Origin: Salinarimonas soli
Lineage (GTDB): Bacteria > Pseudomonadota > Alphaproteobacteria > Rhizobiales > Beijerinckiaceae
Direction: 5' to 3'
Length of the DNA: 64,000 nucleotides
Assembly: GCF_008386575.1 (NCBI RefSeq)
Contig: NZ_VUOA01000033.1
Span: 1-64,000 of the forward strand
In this document: in pieces, positions 23,946 to 33,565 of the stretch
Position numbering within the stretch: the first letter of the stretch is position 1
Layout: the number at the start of each line of letters is the position of its first letter
Position numbers and translations under genes: made by a program
Notes under the pieces: generated by a model
Told to the model about the DNA's origin: nothing
The model's input: only the letters and a program-made list of their open reading frames with translations
The model's database searches: none

Positions 23946-26720
23946 ATGGACGATTTGTTGCGGGAGTTCCTGACCGAGACCGCCGAGCACCTCGATGTGG
24001 TCGACGTCGAGCTGGTCCGGTTCGAGCAGGATCCGAACAACGAGACCATCCTGCGGAACATCTTCCGCCTGGTCCATACGATCAAGGGAACCTGCGGGTT
24101 CCTAGGCCTGCCCCGCCTGGAGGCCCTGGCGCACGCCGCCGAGACCCTCATGGGCAAGTTCCGGGACGGGATGCCCGTCACGACCGCGGCCGTGACGCTG
24201 ATCCTCGCGACGCTCGACCGCGTCAAGGAGATCCTGGCGGAGCTGGAGCGCACCGCCGCCGAGCCCGAGGGCATCGACGGCGACCTCATCGGCGAGCTGG
24301 AGCGCCTCGCGCTCGCCCCGCCCGAGGCCGCCCCGCCCGCGCCCGCGCCTGCCAAGGCGCCCGAGCCCAAGCCCTCGCTCCTCGACCAGATGGTGCTCCA
24401 GGTCCTGGAGCGCCCGCTCAAGCCCGGCGAGGTCTCCCTCGACGACCTGGAGCGCGCCTTCATGGAGACCGAGGTCGACGAGACCCCGCTCCCGCCGCTC
24501 CCGGCGCCCGCCGCCGCCCACGCTCCCGACGCCTTCGACGAGCCCCCGGCACCGCCGGCCGAGATGCCGAAGCCCGCGCCGCGCCCCGAGCCCAAGGCAG
24601 CCGAGCCCAAAGTCGCCGAGCCCCGATCCGCCGAGCGCGCCTCCGAGGGCGGCGAGGCGGTGGCCGAGGGCGTGTCGAAGGTGCAGACCATCCGGGTCAA
24701 CGTCGACACCCTCGAGCACCTCATGACGATGGTCTCGGAGCTGGTGCTCACCCGCAACCAGCTCCTCGAGATCGCGCGCCGCGAGGACGACAGCTCCTAC
24801 AAGGTGCCCCTCCAGCGCCTCTCCCACGTCACGGCCGAGCTGCAGGAGGGCGTCATGAAGACGCGCATGCAGCCCATCGGCACCGCCTGGCAGAAGCTGC
24901 CCCGCGTCATCCGCGACCTCTCCTCCGAGCTCAACAAGAAGATCGAGCTCGTCATGCAGGGCGCCGAGACCGAGCTCGACCGCCAGGTCCTGGAGGTGAT
25001 CAAGGATCCGCTCACCCACATGATCCGCAACTCGGCGGATCACGGCATCGAGACGGCGCTGGAGCGCAAGGCCGCCGGCAAGCCCGAGCGCGGCACGATC
25101 CGCCTCAACGCCTATCACGAGGGCGGCACGATCACGATCGAGATCTCGGACGACGGCCGGGGCCTCGACTTCAGCGCCATCCGCCGCAAGGCCGTGGAGC
25201 GCAACGTCGCCTCGGAGGCCGAGGTGGAGCGCATGAGCGAGGCGCAGGTCGCCAAGTTCATCTTCCATCCGGGCTTCTCCACCGCCAAGGCCGTGACCGC
25301 CGTGTCCGGCCGCGGCGTCGGCATGGACGTGGTCAAGACCAACATCGAGCTCATCGGCGGCACCATCGAGATCCGCTCCGAGCCCGGCCGGGGCACGGTC
25401 TTCACGATCAAGATCCCCCTCACGCTCGCGATCGTCGCCGCCCTCATCGTCTCGGCCCGCGACCAGCGCTTCGCGATCCCGCAGGTGGCGGTGCTGGAGC
25501 TGGTGCGGGTGAAGCCCGGCTCCGACCACACCATCGAGCGCATCAACGGCACCCCCGTGCTGCGCCTGCGCGACCGGCTCCTGCCGATCGTCCCCATCTC
25601 CAAGGTGCTGGGCCTGCCCGGCGCCGAGGCCGAGACGGGCGACGAGGGCTTCGTGGTGGTGAGCCAGGTCGGGCGCCAGCGCTTCGGCATCCTGGTCGAC
25701 GGCGTCTTCCACACGGAGGAGATCGTCGTGAAGCCGATGTCCTCCAAGCTGCGCCACATCCAGCTCTTCTCGGGCAACACCATCCTCGGCGACGGTGCCG
25801 TGGTGCTCATCATCGACCCGAACGGGGTCGCCAAGATGGTGGGCTCGGGCACCGGCGAGAACCAGTTCGGCGCCGACGAGAGCGCCGAGCAGGTCCAGGC
25901 CGAGATCGACGAGAACGTCACGCTCCTGGTCTTCCGCGGCGGCGGCCAGAGCCACAAGGCGGTGCCGCTGTCGCTCGTCACCCGCCTTGAGGAGGTGGAC
26001 GCCTCCAAGATCGAGTGGGTGGGCGGGCGTCCGCTCATCCAGTACCGGGGCAAGCTCATGCCCCTCGTGCCCGCCGACCCCGAGCTCGCGATCCGGCGCG
26101 AGGGCAGCCAGGCCCTGGTGGTGTTCTCCGACGGGGACCGCTCCATGGGCCTCGTGGTGGACGAGATCGTCGACATCGTCGACGACCGCCTCGACATCGA
26201 GCTCGTGGCCGACCGCTCCGACCTCGTGGGCTCCGCCGTCATCCGCGGGCGCGCCACCGAGATCGTCAACATCGCCCATTACCTGCCGCTCGCCCACGAC
26301 GACTGGTCGGCGGGCGGGCCGGCCCGGAGCACGTCCGCCTCGCGCAACGTGCTCCTCGTCGACGACTCGGCTTTCTTCCGCGACATGCTCACCCCCGTGC
26401 TCAAGGCGGCGGGCTACCGGGTCGTGACGGCGGGCTCGGCGGAGGAGGCGCTCAACATCCTGGGCTCGAACCTGCGCCTCGACGTGCTCGTCACGGACGT
26501 GGAGATGCCCGGCCGCGACGGCTTCCAGCTCGTCGAGGCCATGCGGGCGGGCGGGCGCAACGCCGACCTTCCCGTCATCGCGCTCTCGGCCGGGGTGACC
26601 CCTGACATCGTGGACCGGGCCCGCAAGCTCGGGATCGGCGACTTCGTCGCCAAGTTCGACCGCAGCGGCCTCGTCGCCGCTCTCGCGGAGACGCAGCCGG
26701 CGCTGGGAGAAGCCGCATGA
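23946..26720 (+). CDS. cheA: hybrid chemotaxis kinase CheA with C-terminal receiver
   Basis: This is a 924-residue kinase. The order is HPt (phospho-His44 in VHTIKGTCGFLG), a Pro/Ala/Glu-rich linker, a dimerisation helix pair (VSELVLTRNQLLEIARR), and the HATPase domain with MIRNSADHGIE, ISDDGRGLD and SGRGVGMDVVK. Two CheW-like segments follow (about 490-620 and 645-780), then a full receiver with Asp851 in VTDVEMPGRDGF. Ordinary CheA has one CheW domain and no receiver. The fused receiver could act as a phosphate sink or a relay. It is followed by cheW with an ATGA overlap. Confidence 0.93.
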   Translation: MDDLLREFLTETAEHLDVVDVELVRFEQDPNNETILRNIFRLVHTIKGTCGFLGLPRLEALAHAAETLMGKFRDGMPVTTAAVTLILATLDRVKEILAELERTAAEPEGIDGDLIGELERLALAPPEAAPPAPAPAKAPEPKPSLLDQMVLQVLERPLKPGEVSLDDLERAFMETEVDETPLPPLPAPAAAHAPDAFDEPPAPPAEMPKPAPRPEPKAAEPKVAEPRSAERASEGGEAVAEGVSKVQTIRVNVDTLEHLMTMVSELVLTRNQLLEIARREDDSSYKVPLQRLSHVTAELQEGVMKTRMQPIGTAWQKLPRVIRDLSSELNKKIELVMQGAETELDRQVLEVIKDPLTHMIRNSADHGIETALERKAAGKPERGTIRLNAYHEGGTITIEISDDGRGLDFSAIRRKAVERNVASEAEVERMSEAQVAKFIFHPGFSTAKAVTAVSGRGVGMDVVKTNIELIGGTIEIRSEPGRGTVFTIKIPLTLAIVAALIVSARDQRFAIPQVAVLELVRVKPGSDHTIERINGTPVLRLRDRLLPIVPISKVLGLPGAEAETGDEGFVVVSQVGRQRFGILVDGVFHTEEIVVKPMSSKLRHIQLFSGNTILGDGAVVLIIDPNGVAKMVGSGTGENQFGADESAEQVQAEIDENVTLLVFRGGGQSHKAVPLSLVTRLEEVDASKIEWVGGRPLIQYRGKLMPLVPADPELAIRREGSQALVVFSDGDRSMGLVVDEIVDIVDDRLDIELVADRSDLVGSAVIRGRATEIVNIAHYLPLAHDDWSAGGPARSTSASRNVLLVDDSAFFRDMLTPVLKAAGYRVVTAGSAEEALNILGSNLRLDVLVTDVEMPGRDGFQLVEAMRAGGRNADLPVIALSAGVTPDIVDRARKLGIGDFVAKFDRSGLVAALAETQPALGEAA

Positions 26721-27202
26721 TCGCCGCCAACAGCAACCAGACCGACGCCCGCGCGACCGGCGCCTTCGAGGAATTCGTCACCGTGATGGTGGCGGACCAG
26801 ATCTTCGGCCTGCCCATCGACCGCGTCCACGACGTGTTCATCGCAAGCTCCCTCACCGCCGTCCCCCTGGCGCCCCGCGAGATCGTGGGGCTCCTCAACC
26901 TGCGCGGCCGGGTGGTCACCGCCATGTGCCTGCGCCGGCGGCTCGGCCTCCCCGACCGCGCCGACACCGCCCAGAACATGGCGGTGGGCCTGGAGCGCCA
27001 GGGCGAGTCCTACGGCCTTCTCGTGGATTCGGTGGGCGAGGTGATGAAGCTCTCCCCTGAGCGCCAGGAGCCCAACCCCGTCCACATGGACGGGCGCTGG
27101 GTGAAGCTCTCGCGCGGGGTTCACCGCCTCGACGACAAGCTGCTCATCATCCTCGACGTGGACGCCGTCCTCTCCTTCGACGTGGACGCTCGCGCGGCCT
27201 GA
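26717..27202 (+). CDS. cheW: chemotaxis coupling protein CheW
   Basis: This is a 161-residue CheW-domain protein that couples receptors to CheA. Family blocks are visible: FGLPIDRVHDVFIASSLTAV, PREIVGLLNLRGRVVTAM and YGLLVDSVGEVMKL, ending with ILDVDAVLSF. Its ATG overlaps the TGA of cheA by four bases, so translation is coupled. It is the only separate CheW gene in the cluster; no methyl-accepting receptor gene lies beside it. Confidence 0.92.
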   Translation: MIAANSNQTDARATGAFEEFVTVMVADQIFGLPIDRVHDVFIASSLTAVPLAPREIVGLLNLRGRVVTAMCLRRRLGLPDRADTAQNMAVGLERQGESYGLLVDSVGEVMKLSPERQEPNPVHMDGRWVKLSRGVHRLDDKLLIILDVDAVLSFDVDARAA

Positions 27203-27226
27203 CGGCCGGCGACCCGGAGCCCTCCC

Positions 27227-27592
27227 ATGAAGCATTGCCTCATCGTCGACGACTCGGCCGTGATCCGGAAGGTGGCGCGCCGGATCCTGGAAGGCCTCGG
27301 CTTCCGCGCCTCCGAGGCCGAGGACGGGGAGCAGGCGCTCCTCGCCTGCCGCGGCGAGATGCCCGACGCCATCCTCCTCGACTGGAACATGCCCGTCATG
27401 GACGGCTACGAGTTCCTCAAGCAATTGCGCCTGCTGCCCGGCGGCGAGGCGCCCAAGGTGGTGTTCTGCACCACCGAGAACGACGTCGCCCACATCGCCC
27501 GGGCCATGCGGGCGGGCGCCAACGAATACATCATGAAGCCCTTCGACAAGGAGATCATGACGGCGAAGCTCCAGGAGGTCGGCCTCTGCTGA
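27227..27592 (+). CDS. cheY: CheY-type response regulator
   Basis: This is a 121-residue single receiver domain. It has the CheY residues: acidic VDDSAVIR start (Asp8, Asp9), phospho-acceptor Asp52 in LDWNMPVMDG, Thr82/Thr83 and Lys104 in YIMKPFDKE. It is predicted to be phosphorylated by the hybrid CheA. The target of this CheY is unknown because no flagellar or pilus gene is near. It lies 24 bases after cheW and 63 bases before cheB in the same operon. Confidence 0.92.
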   Translation: MKHCLIVDDSAVIRKVARRILEGLGFRASEAEDGEQALLACRGEMPDAILLDWNMPVMDGYEFLKQLRLLPGGEAPKVVFCTTENDVAHIARAMRAGANEYIMKPFDKEIMTAKLQEVGLC

Positions 27593-27655
27593 ACGGCGCG
27601 CCGCCCGCCTCACGGGGCCCGCGCCGCGGGCCCGCCATCACCGAGGATCCCACCC

Positions 27656-28810
27656 TTGAGCGCCGTTCTCGCCACCCCGACCCCGCGCCCGGACAAGCCG
27701 CGCCTGCGGGTCATGATCGTCGACGACTCGGTGGTCGTGCGCGGCCTCGTGTCCCGCTGGCTCACCGAGGACGGCGGCTTCGAGGTCGTGGGCACCGCCG
27801 CCAACGGGCGCGCCGCCATCGACCTCATCGAGCGCGCCGCCCCCGACCTCGTGCTCCTCGACCTCGAGATGCCGGAGGTCGACGGCTTCACGGCGCTGCC
27901 CAAGCTCCTGGAGCGGCGGCCCGGCGTATCCGTCGTGGTGATCTCGACGCTCACCCACCGCAACGCCGACGTCTCGCTCAAATGCCTGTCGCTCGGCGCC
28001 ACCGACTATCTCGCCAAGCCCGACAGCCATCGCGGCGTCACCACGTCCACCACCTTCCGGGCCGAGCTCCTCGCCAAGCTCCACGCGCTGGGCGGCGCGC
28101 GCCGCCGCCGCTTCGCCCCGGCCGCCCCCGCCGTCCCGTCGCGCGGGCGGCTCGACGCCCCCGCCCCCGCCGCGCCGGCCGCCCCCGCGCTCCGCACCCT
28201 GCCGCGCCCGCGCGCCGGCCTCGTGGCGCCCCGCGCCCTGCTCGTCGGCGCCTCCACGGGCGGGCCCCGCGCGGTCGCGCAGGTGCTCGGCGGCCTCGGC
28301 GCCTCCCTCCAGCGGGTGCCGATCCTCGTCGTCCAGCACATGCCGCCGATCTTCACCGCCGTCTTCGCCGAGCACCTCGCCACCCATACGGGCATGATCG
28401 CCCGCGAGCCCGAGCACGGCGAGCGCCTGACGGCCGGGCGCATCTATGTCGCGCCGGGCGGGCGGCACATGGGGCTGGCGAAGGACGGCACCGCCGTCTC
28501 GATCCGCCTCGACGATTCCCCGCCCGTGAACTTCTGCCGCCCCGCCGTGGACGTGCTGTTTCGCGACGCGGCGGCCGTGTTCGGCGCCTCGGCGCTCGCG
28601 GTGGTGCTCACGGGCATGGGCTCGGACGGCACCAACGGCGCCCGCGCCCTCGTGGAGACGGGCGCCACGATGATCGCCCAGGACGAGGCCACGAGCACGG
28701 TGTGGGGCATGCCGGGCTCCATCGCCAAGGCGGGGCTCGCCCACGAGATCCTGCCCCTCGACGGCATCGCTCCGGCCCTCAAGACCCTGCTCAGCGGAGC
28801 GCATCCATGA
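27656..28810 (+). CDS. cheB: chemotaxis response regulator protein-glutamate methylesterase CheB
   Basis: This is a 384-residue protein that removes methyl groups from receptor glutamates. The N-terminal receiver (about 18-135) has VDDSVVVRGL and the phospho-acceptor Asp in LLDLEMPEVDGF. A Pro/Ala-rich linker leads to the esterase domain. That domain has the catalytic Ser in LVGASTGGPRAV, His in VVQHMPPIFT and Asp in GMGSDGTNGARAL. The start is an unusual TTG at 27656 with GAGG nine bases upstream; the next ATG would delete the first receiver strand. The stop overlaps the cheR start. Confidence 0.92.
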   Translation: MSAVLATPTPRPDKPRLRVMIVDDSVVVRGLVSRWLTEDGGFEVVGTAANGRAAIDLIERAAPDLVLLDLEMPEVDGFTALPKLLERRPGVSVVVISTLTHRNADVSLKCLSLGATDYLAKPDSHRGVTTSTTFRAELLAKLHALGGARRRRFAPAAPAVPSRGRLDAPAPAAPAAPALRTLPRPRAGLVAPRALLVGASTGGPRAVAQVLGGLGASLQRVPILVVQHMPPIFTAVFAEHLATHTGMIAREPEHGERLTAGRIYVAPGGRHMGLAKDGTAVSIRLDDSPPVNFCRPAVDVLFRDAAAVFGASALAVVLTGMGSDGTNGARALVETGATMIAQDEATSTVWGMPGSIAKAGLAHEILPLDGIAPALKTLLSGAHP

Positions 28811-29658
28811 CCGAGCTCGAGTTCGAGTTCCTCCGCGGCTGGCTCAAGACCCGCTCCGGCCTCGCGCTGACGGCGGAGAAGCGCTACCTCGTCGACAGCC
28901 GCCTCGGCACCGTGTGCCGCCGCTTCAAGCTCGCGGGGCTCTCCGAGCTCGCCGCCGCCCTGAAGCTCGGGCGCGACCCGGCGCTCGAGGGCGCAGTGGT
29001 CGAGGCCATGACCACGAACGAGACCTTCTTCTTCCGCGACCGCGCGCCCTTCGACCTGTTCAAGGACGTCCTGCTGCCGAAGATGCTCGCGGCCCGGGCC
29101 TCGACGCGCCGCCTGCGCATCTGGTGCGCCGCCGCCTCCTCGGGCCAGGAGCCCTACTCGATCGCCATGCTCCTCGACGAGGCGAAGTCCCGCATGCCGG
29201 GCTGGACCGTCGAGATCGTGGCGACCGACATCTCCACCGAGATCCTGGACCGGGCCAAGGCGGGCCTCTACAGCCAGTTCGAGGTCCAGCGCGGCCTGCC
29301 GATCAACCTCCTGCTGAAATATTTCACGCAGGAGGGCGATGGATGGCGGCTCTCCCCCGCGATCCGCTCCATGGTGTCGTTCCGACCCCTCAACCTCATC
29401 CGCGATTTCGGGGGCCTGGGCACCTTCGACATCGTCTATTGCCGCAACGTGCTGATCTATTTCGACGGGCCCACCAAGACCGACGTGCTGCGCCGCCTCT
29501 CGGCCTCGTTGAGCCCCGACGGAATGATGGTGCTCGGCGCCGCCGAGACCGTCATCGGCCTTACCGACGCGCTCAGCCCCCACCCCGACCACCGGGGCCT
29601 CTACGTCCCGAGCCGTGCCGCGGCGCCGGCCCCCTTGCGGCTCGTGGCGACGCGGTAG
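28807..29658 (+). CDS. cheR: chemotaxis protein methyltransferase CheR
   Basis: This is a 283-residue SAM methyltransferase that methylates receptor glutamates. The N-terminal helical domain (FEFLRGWLKTRSGLALTAEK, then TTNETFFFRD) is followed by the SAM-binding domain with IWCAAASSGQEPYSIAMLL, ATDISTEIL and a YCRNVLIYFDG block. There are no TPR or PAS extensions. It overlaps cheB by four bases (ATGA) and ends the operon. CheR and CheB without a neighbouring receptor suggest that receptors are encoded elsewhere. Confidence 0.93.
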   Translation: MTELEFEFLRGWLKTRSGLALTAEKRYLVDSRLGTVCRRFKLAGLSELAAALKLGRDPALEGAVVEAMTTNETFFFRDRAPFDLFKDVLLPKMLAARASTRRLRIWCAAASSGQEPYSIAMLLDEAKSRMPGWTVEIVATDISTEILDRAKAGLYSQFEVQRGLPINLLLKYFTQEGDGWRLSPAIRSMVSFRPLNLIRDFGGLGTFDIVYCRNVLIYFDGPTKTDVLRRLSASLSPDGMMVLGAAETVIGLTDALSPHPDHRGLYVPSRAAAPAPLRLVATR

Positions 29659-29679
29659 GGGCACGGCGCCCGCACGCGT

Positions 29680-29836
29680 CCCCCTCCCCCTTGTGGGGAG
29701 GGGTTAGGGGTGGGGGTCGCAAAGTCGGAGCTGGCGGGCAGGTAGGGAGCACGCGCGGTCGTACAGCCTGATCCTGGACTGACGGCGGGTGGCGCCCCGA
29801 CCCCCACCCCTGACCCCTCCCCACAAGGGGGAGGGG
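29680..29836 (+). repeat. Family B TIR element, copy 2
   Basis: This second family B element has arms CCCCTCCCCCTTGTGGGGAG and CTCCCCACAAGGGGGAGGGG. Its interior has AAAGTCGGAGCTGGCGGGCA and TCGTACAGCC, as in copy 1. It separates cheR from the convergent potF-like gene. Confidence 0.8.
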
Positions 29837-29852
29837 AAGCGCCATCATCCCC

Positions 29853-30938
29853 TCACCGCCCCGTCTTCACCCGGGTCCACAGCCGGGTCACCACCCGCTG
29901 GACGCGCTCGTCGTAGGCCGTGTTGGTGAAGAGGCGCTTCATCGTGGCCTCGTCGGGGTAGATGCCGGGATTGTCGAGCACGGCCTTGTCGATGCCGGCC
30001 TTCGCGGCGAGGTTGCCGGAGGCGTATTTCACGAAGTTGGCGTTCGCGGCCGCCACGTCGGGGCGCATCATGAAGTCGATGAAGGCGTGGGCCTCGGCCT
30101 TGTTGCGGGCGTCCGCCGGGATCGCGAAGGAATCGAACCACATGAGCGCCCCCTCCTTGGGGATCACGTAGGCGACCTCGACGTCGTTCTTGGCCTCCGC
30201 CGCCCGCGTGCGCGCCTGGACCACGTCGCCCGAATAGCCCACCGCGAGGCAGATGTCCCCGTTGGCGAGCGCGTTGATGTATTCCGACGAGTGGAACTTC
30301 TGGACGTTGCCGCGGATGCGAAACAGCGCGTCGCCGGCTTTCGTGAGGTCGGCGGGGTTCTTCGAATCCGGGTTGAGGCCGAGATAGGCCATGATGCCGG
30401 GGAAGAGGTCCTCCGGGCTGTCGAGCATGTGGATGCCGCAATCCTTGAGCTTGCCCGACAGCTCGGGCTTCATGACGAGGTCCCAGGTGTTGAGGGGGAT
30501 GTCGCCGAGCCGCTCGCGCACCTTCGCCACGTTGAGGCCGAGCCCCGTGGTGCCCCACATGTAGTTCACGGCATATTGGTTGCCGGGATCGAACACCGCG
30601 AGGCGGCCCGCGATCTCGGGCCATTGGTTGGCGAGGTTGGGCAGCTTCGATTTGTCGAGCCGGGCGAACACGTTCGCCTTGATGAGCCGCTGGAGGAAGG
30701 GCCCCGAGGGCACCACGATGTCGTAGCCCGACTTGCCCGCGAGCAGCTTCGTCTCGACGAGCTCGTTGGTGTCGTAGGTGTCGTAGGTGACCTTGATGCC
30801 CGTCTCCTTCGTGAACCGGTCGAGCATCCGGGGGTCGATATAGTCGGACCAGTTGTAGACGTTCACCACCCGCCCCTGGGCGGAGGCCCCGGCGATGCCG
30901 AGGACGAGGGCGAGCGCGGCGACGAGGGGGCGGATCAT
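29853..30938 (-). CDS. potF: spermidine/putrescine-type ABC substrate-binding protein
   Basis: This is a 361-residue periplasmic binding protein of the PotD/PotF family. A signal peptide ends around ASAQG (residue 20). The mature protein begins with VVNVYNWSDYIDPRMLDRFT, the family start, and contains SGYDIVVPSGPFLQRLI, MWGTTGLGLN and SSEYINALANGDICLAVGYSGD. It should bind polyamines and deliver them to an ABC permease, but no permease or ATPase gene is adjacent, so it is an orphan or works with a distant locus. The start ATG has GAGGAG upstream. The gene symbol follows family resemblance only. Confidence 0.88.
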   Translation of the reverse strand: MIRPLVAALALVLGIAGASAQGRVVNVYNWSDYIDPRMLDRFTKETGIKVTYDTYDTNELVETKLLAGKSGYDIVVPSGPFLQRLIKANVFARLDKSKLPNLANQWPEIAGRLAVFDPGNQYAVNYMWGTTGLGLNVAKVRERLGDIPLNTWDLVMKPELSGKLKDCGIHMLDSPEDLFPGIMAYLGLNPDSKNPADLTKAGDALFRIRGNVQKFHSSEYINALANGDICLAVGYSGDVVQARTRAAEAKNDVEVAYVIPKEGALMWFDSFAIPADARNKAEAHAFIDFMMRPDVAAANANFVKYASGNLAAKAGIDKAVLDNPGIYPDEATMKRLFTNTAYDERVQRVVTRLWTRVKTGR

Positions 30939-31012
30939 CGGGACGGGTCTCCTCAAGGGGGTGCGGGCGCGAACCCTAATCGATTTCGGGGCGATGGCGA
31001 GACCGAGCGGGC

Positions 31013-33565
31013 TCACTCTCCGGCGAGCTGGCGGCGCTGGGGGCCCGCCTTGTCGACGGTGCCGATGGCGCTCGCGATGTGCTCCAGCGCCGCCTCCACC
31101 GAGCCAAGGCCCCCCACGTTGAGGGAGGGCGGACCCATGGGCGGGATGAAGCCGCCGGCGGTGAGCTCGCGGAACACGGCGAAGTTCAGCTCGCTGTGGA
31201 CGCGCGACTGGTTGTCGACGTCGAACACGAAGGCGATGAGGTCGAACTCGAGCCAGGTGTCGCCGATCTTCTTGAAGTTCACCCGCGGCGGCGGCTCCTT
31301 CAGGATGTCCGGGTGGTTCGCGGCGCAGCCCACGAGCACCTCGGCCGCGCGCACGGGGTCCTGGCTGCGCAACACCGCGATGGGCAGCACCACCCGTCCC
31401 GTCCGGTCGCCGCGCACGCGGTTGCGCACCACGCCGGAGATCAGGTTGGAATTGGGCACGATGATCGTGGAGCGGTCGAAGGTCTCGATCTCGGTGGAGC
31501 GCACGCTGATCTTGCGCACGTAGCCCTCCCCGTCCCCCACCACGATGAGGTCGCCCACCCGGATCGGGCGCTCCCAGAGCAGGATCAGCCCCGAGACGAA
31601 GTTGTTGACGATGGATTGCAGGCCGAAACCGATACCCACCGAGAGCGCGCCGGCGACGAGCGCGATCCGCTCCAGGCCGAGGCCGAGGGACGAGAGCGCG
31701 AGGGCCGCGGCGATGAAGAAGCCGAGATAGCCGAACGCCGTCTTGATCGAGTTGCGCAGCCCCGCGTCGAGGTCGGTGGCGGGAAGGAAGGCGGTCTCCA
31801 GCCAGCGCTGCACGATGCGGGTGGCGGCGATCCCCAGCGCGAAGATGAGGAGCGCCACCACGATGCCTGAGAGCGAGATCGTGATGTCGCCCACCTGCAC
31901 CCCGAAGAAGGCGGCGCGCATGGACGAGAGCAGGTCGCGCGATTCCACCCCCCAGGGGGCGAGCGCCAGCAGGGCGGCGGCGAGGATCAGCACCACCCGG
32001 GCGACCCCGTCGATCAGGACGGCGATCTGCTGGAGCGAGCGCCGGCGCAGGCCCGTATTGGCCTGGAGCGCCGAGGACAGGCGGGTCGGATCGCGCAAGG
32101 TGCGCACCAGCATCACGTCGACGAGGCGGATCGACAGGAACAGGAGCGCCGCGAGGATCGTGATCCAGGCGATCTGGTCGAGGAGGAAGGAGGCGAAGGC
32201 CACGTAGCCCGCGACCAGCGCCGCGCCGAGCGCCGCCACGGCGCTCCAGCCGAGGATGCGCAAGGGGCCGCTCACGGTGGAATCGGGGATGTAGGGGCCC
32301 AGGCACGCCTCCTCCTCGATGGAGCGCGCCGCGAAGCGCCGCAGCCCCGCCGCGAGCACGAGGGCGGCGGCGGCCGCGAACAGCCCCCGCGCCAGGACGG
32401 TGAGCGGCAGGGCCGCCGCGATCGCCGCGTTCACGGCCTCCACCACCTTGCCCGCCGTGATGATCCACGCGATCGCCACCGCGAGCCGCGCCACCCGCCG
32501 CGCCCCCGTGTCGCTCATGCGCACGATGCGCCAGGTCTCCCGGCCGGGGGCGAGGATGGCCTCGGCGAGCGCGATCACGAAGGCCACGAAGGCGAGGCCC
32601 GCGAGCGCCGTGCCGGCGATCGGGCGCACCCGGAGGGGCAGGAAGCCCGCTCCGTCGAGGGCCGCATAGACCATGAGGCTAGCCACCGCAGCCGGCAGCG
32701 TGCCGAGCACGAGCACCTGGAGGGCCGCGACGTGCCGGATCATCGGCGTCGGCTTGGCGGCGGGGTCGCGGTTCACGAGGCGGGGCACCAGGCGGTGGCG
32801 GCCCCAATGCAGGACCGCCGCGCCGAGCATGGCGAGCGCCAGGAGCGCGAGGGCCGGCGCCTTCGCCTCCCGCACGATCCGCTCCGCCCAGTCGCCGAGC
32901 ACCCGGTTGAGGGCCGCGATCTCCCGGGGCAGCACCCGGGCGACGTCGTACCAGAGGCCGGGACTGGCGAGGCTCTGGCTCTGGCGGAAGAGCGAGCGGG
33001 CGAAGAGCGAGCGGCGGCGGTCGGAGATCTGGGCCACCACCTGTTGGCCCTGGAGCATCACGGCGCGGCCGATGCGCTGGGTCTCGTCGAACTCGGCCAC
33101 CGCCGCCTCCCGGGCGCGGCGGTCGGCCTGGAGCTCGGGGCTCTCGGGCGGCGCGCCCTCCTCGGGCTTGTCGCCGAGCTGCTGGAGGCGGGCGCGGGCG
33201 GCGTCGAGGCGCGGCGCCACCTCGTCCACGAGCACGCGGGCGCGCTCCACCAGGGCGTCGATGCCGCCGCGCAGGCCCTGCAGCTCGCCGTCGGAGAGCT
33301 CGCGCCCGCCGCGCAGCGCGGCCTCGCGCTGCTCGAAGTCGAGGCGGATGCGGTCGAGCTCGGCCCGGATCGGCCGCGTCTCGTCGGCCTGGGGGCGGGG
33401 CTCGGTGGGCGGGGGCGGGGCCGCGGGCGCCGCCGGCGCGGCGCGGGGCGCCTCGACCGGGGGCTTCGCGCCGGGCGCGGTCTGGGCGCCCGCCGACAGG
33501 GTCGACAGGACCAGGATGGCGAGGGCGGCCGCGGGCCACCCGGCGAGAAGGCGAATGCGCGTCAT
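31013..33565 (-). CDS. large MscS-type mechanosensitive channel, DUF3772
   Basis: This is an 850-residue MscK-like channel protein. A signal peptide (to about 28) precedes a Pro-rich stretch and a periplasmic coiled-coil region (about 65-215) matching the DUF3772 N-terminal domain. About ten helices follow. The MscS core is at the C-terminal third: SVGIGFGLQSIVNNFVSGLI, then PIRVGDLIVVGDGEGYV and STIIVPNSNLISGVVRN. It should release solutes on hypo-osmotic shock. It lies 74 bases before the potF-like gene on the same strand. Confidence 0.92.
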   Translation of the reverse strand: MTRIRLLAGWPAAALAILVLSTLSAGAQTAPGAKPPVEAPRAAPAAPAAPPPPTEPRPQADETRPIRAELDRIRLDFEQREAALRGGRELSDGELQGLRGGIDALVERARVLVDEVAPRLDAARARLQQLGDKPEEGAPPESPELQADRRAREAAVAEFDETQRIGRAVMLQGQQVVAQISDRRRSLFARSLFRQSQSLASPGLWYDVARVLPREIAALNRVLGDWAERIVREAKAPALALLALAMLGAAVLHWGRHRLVPRLVNRDPAAKPTPMIRHVAALQVLVLGTLPAAVASLMVYAALDGAGFLPLRVRPIAGTALAGLAFVAFVIALAEAILAPGRETWRIVRMSDTGARRVARLAVAIAWIITAGKVVEAVNAAIAAALPLTVLARGLFAAAAALVLAAGLRRFAARSIEEEACLGPYIPDSTVSGPLRILGWSAVAALGAALVAGYVAFASFLLDQIAWITILAALLFLSIRLVDVMLVRTLRDPTRLSSALQANTGLRRRSLQQIAVLIDGVARVVLILAAALLALAPWGVESRDLLSSMRAAFFGVQVGDITISLSGIVVALLIFALGIAATRIVQRWLETAFLPATDLDAGLRNSIKTAFGYLGFFIAAALALSSLGLGLERIALVAGALSVGIGFGLQSIVNNFVSGLILLWERPIRVGDLIVVGDGEGYVRKISVRSTEIETFDRSTIIVPNSNLISGVVRNRVRGDRTGRVVLPIAVLRSQDPVRAAEVLVGCAANHPDILKEPPPRVNFKKIGDTWLEFDLIAFVFDVDNQSRVHSELNFAVFRELTAGGFIPPMGPPSLNVGGLGSVEAALEHIASAIGTVDKAGPQRRQLAGE

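Noticed and set aside
24102-26297. Open frame of over 700 codons antisense to cheA
   Set aside because: The His/Leu/Gly/Asp-rich composition is a mirror of cheA codons and has no recognisable domain.
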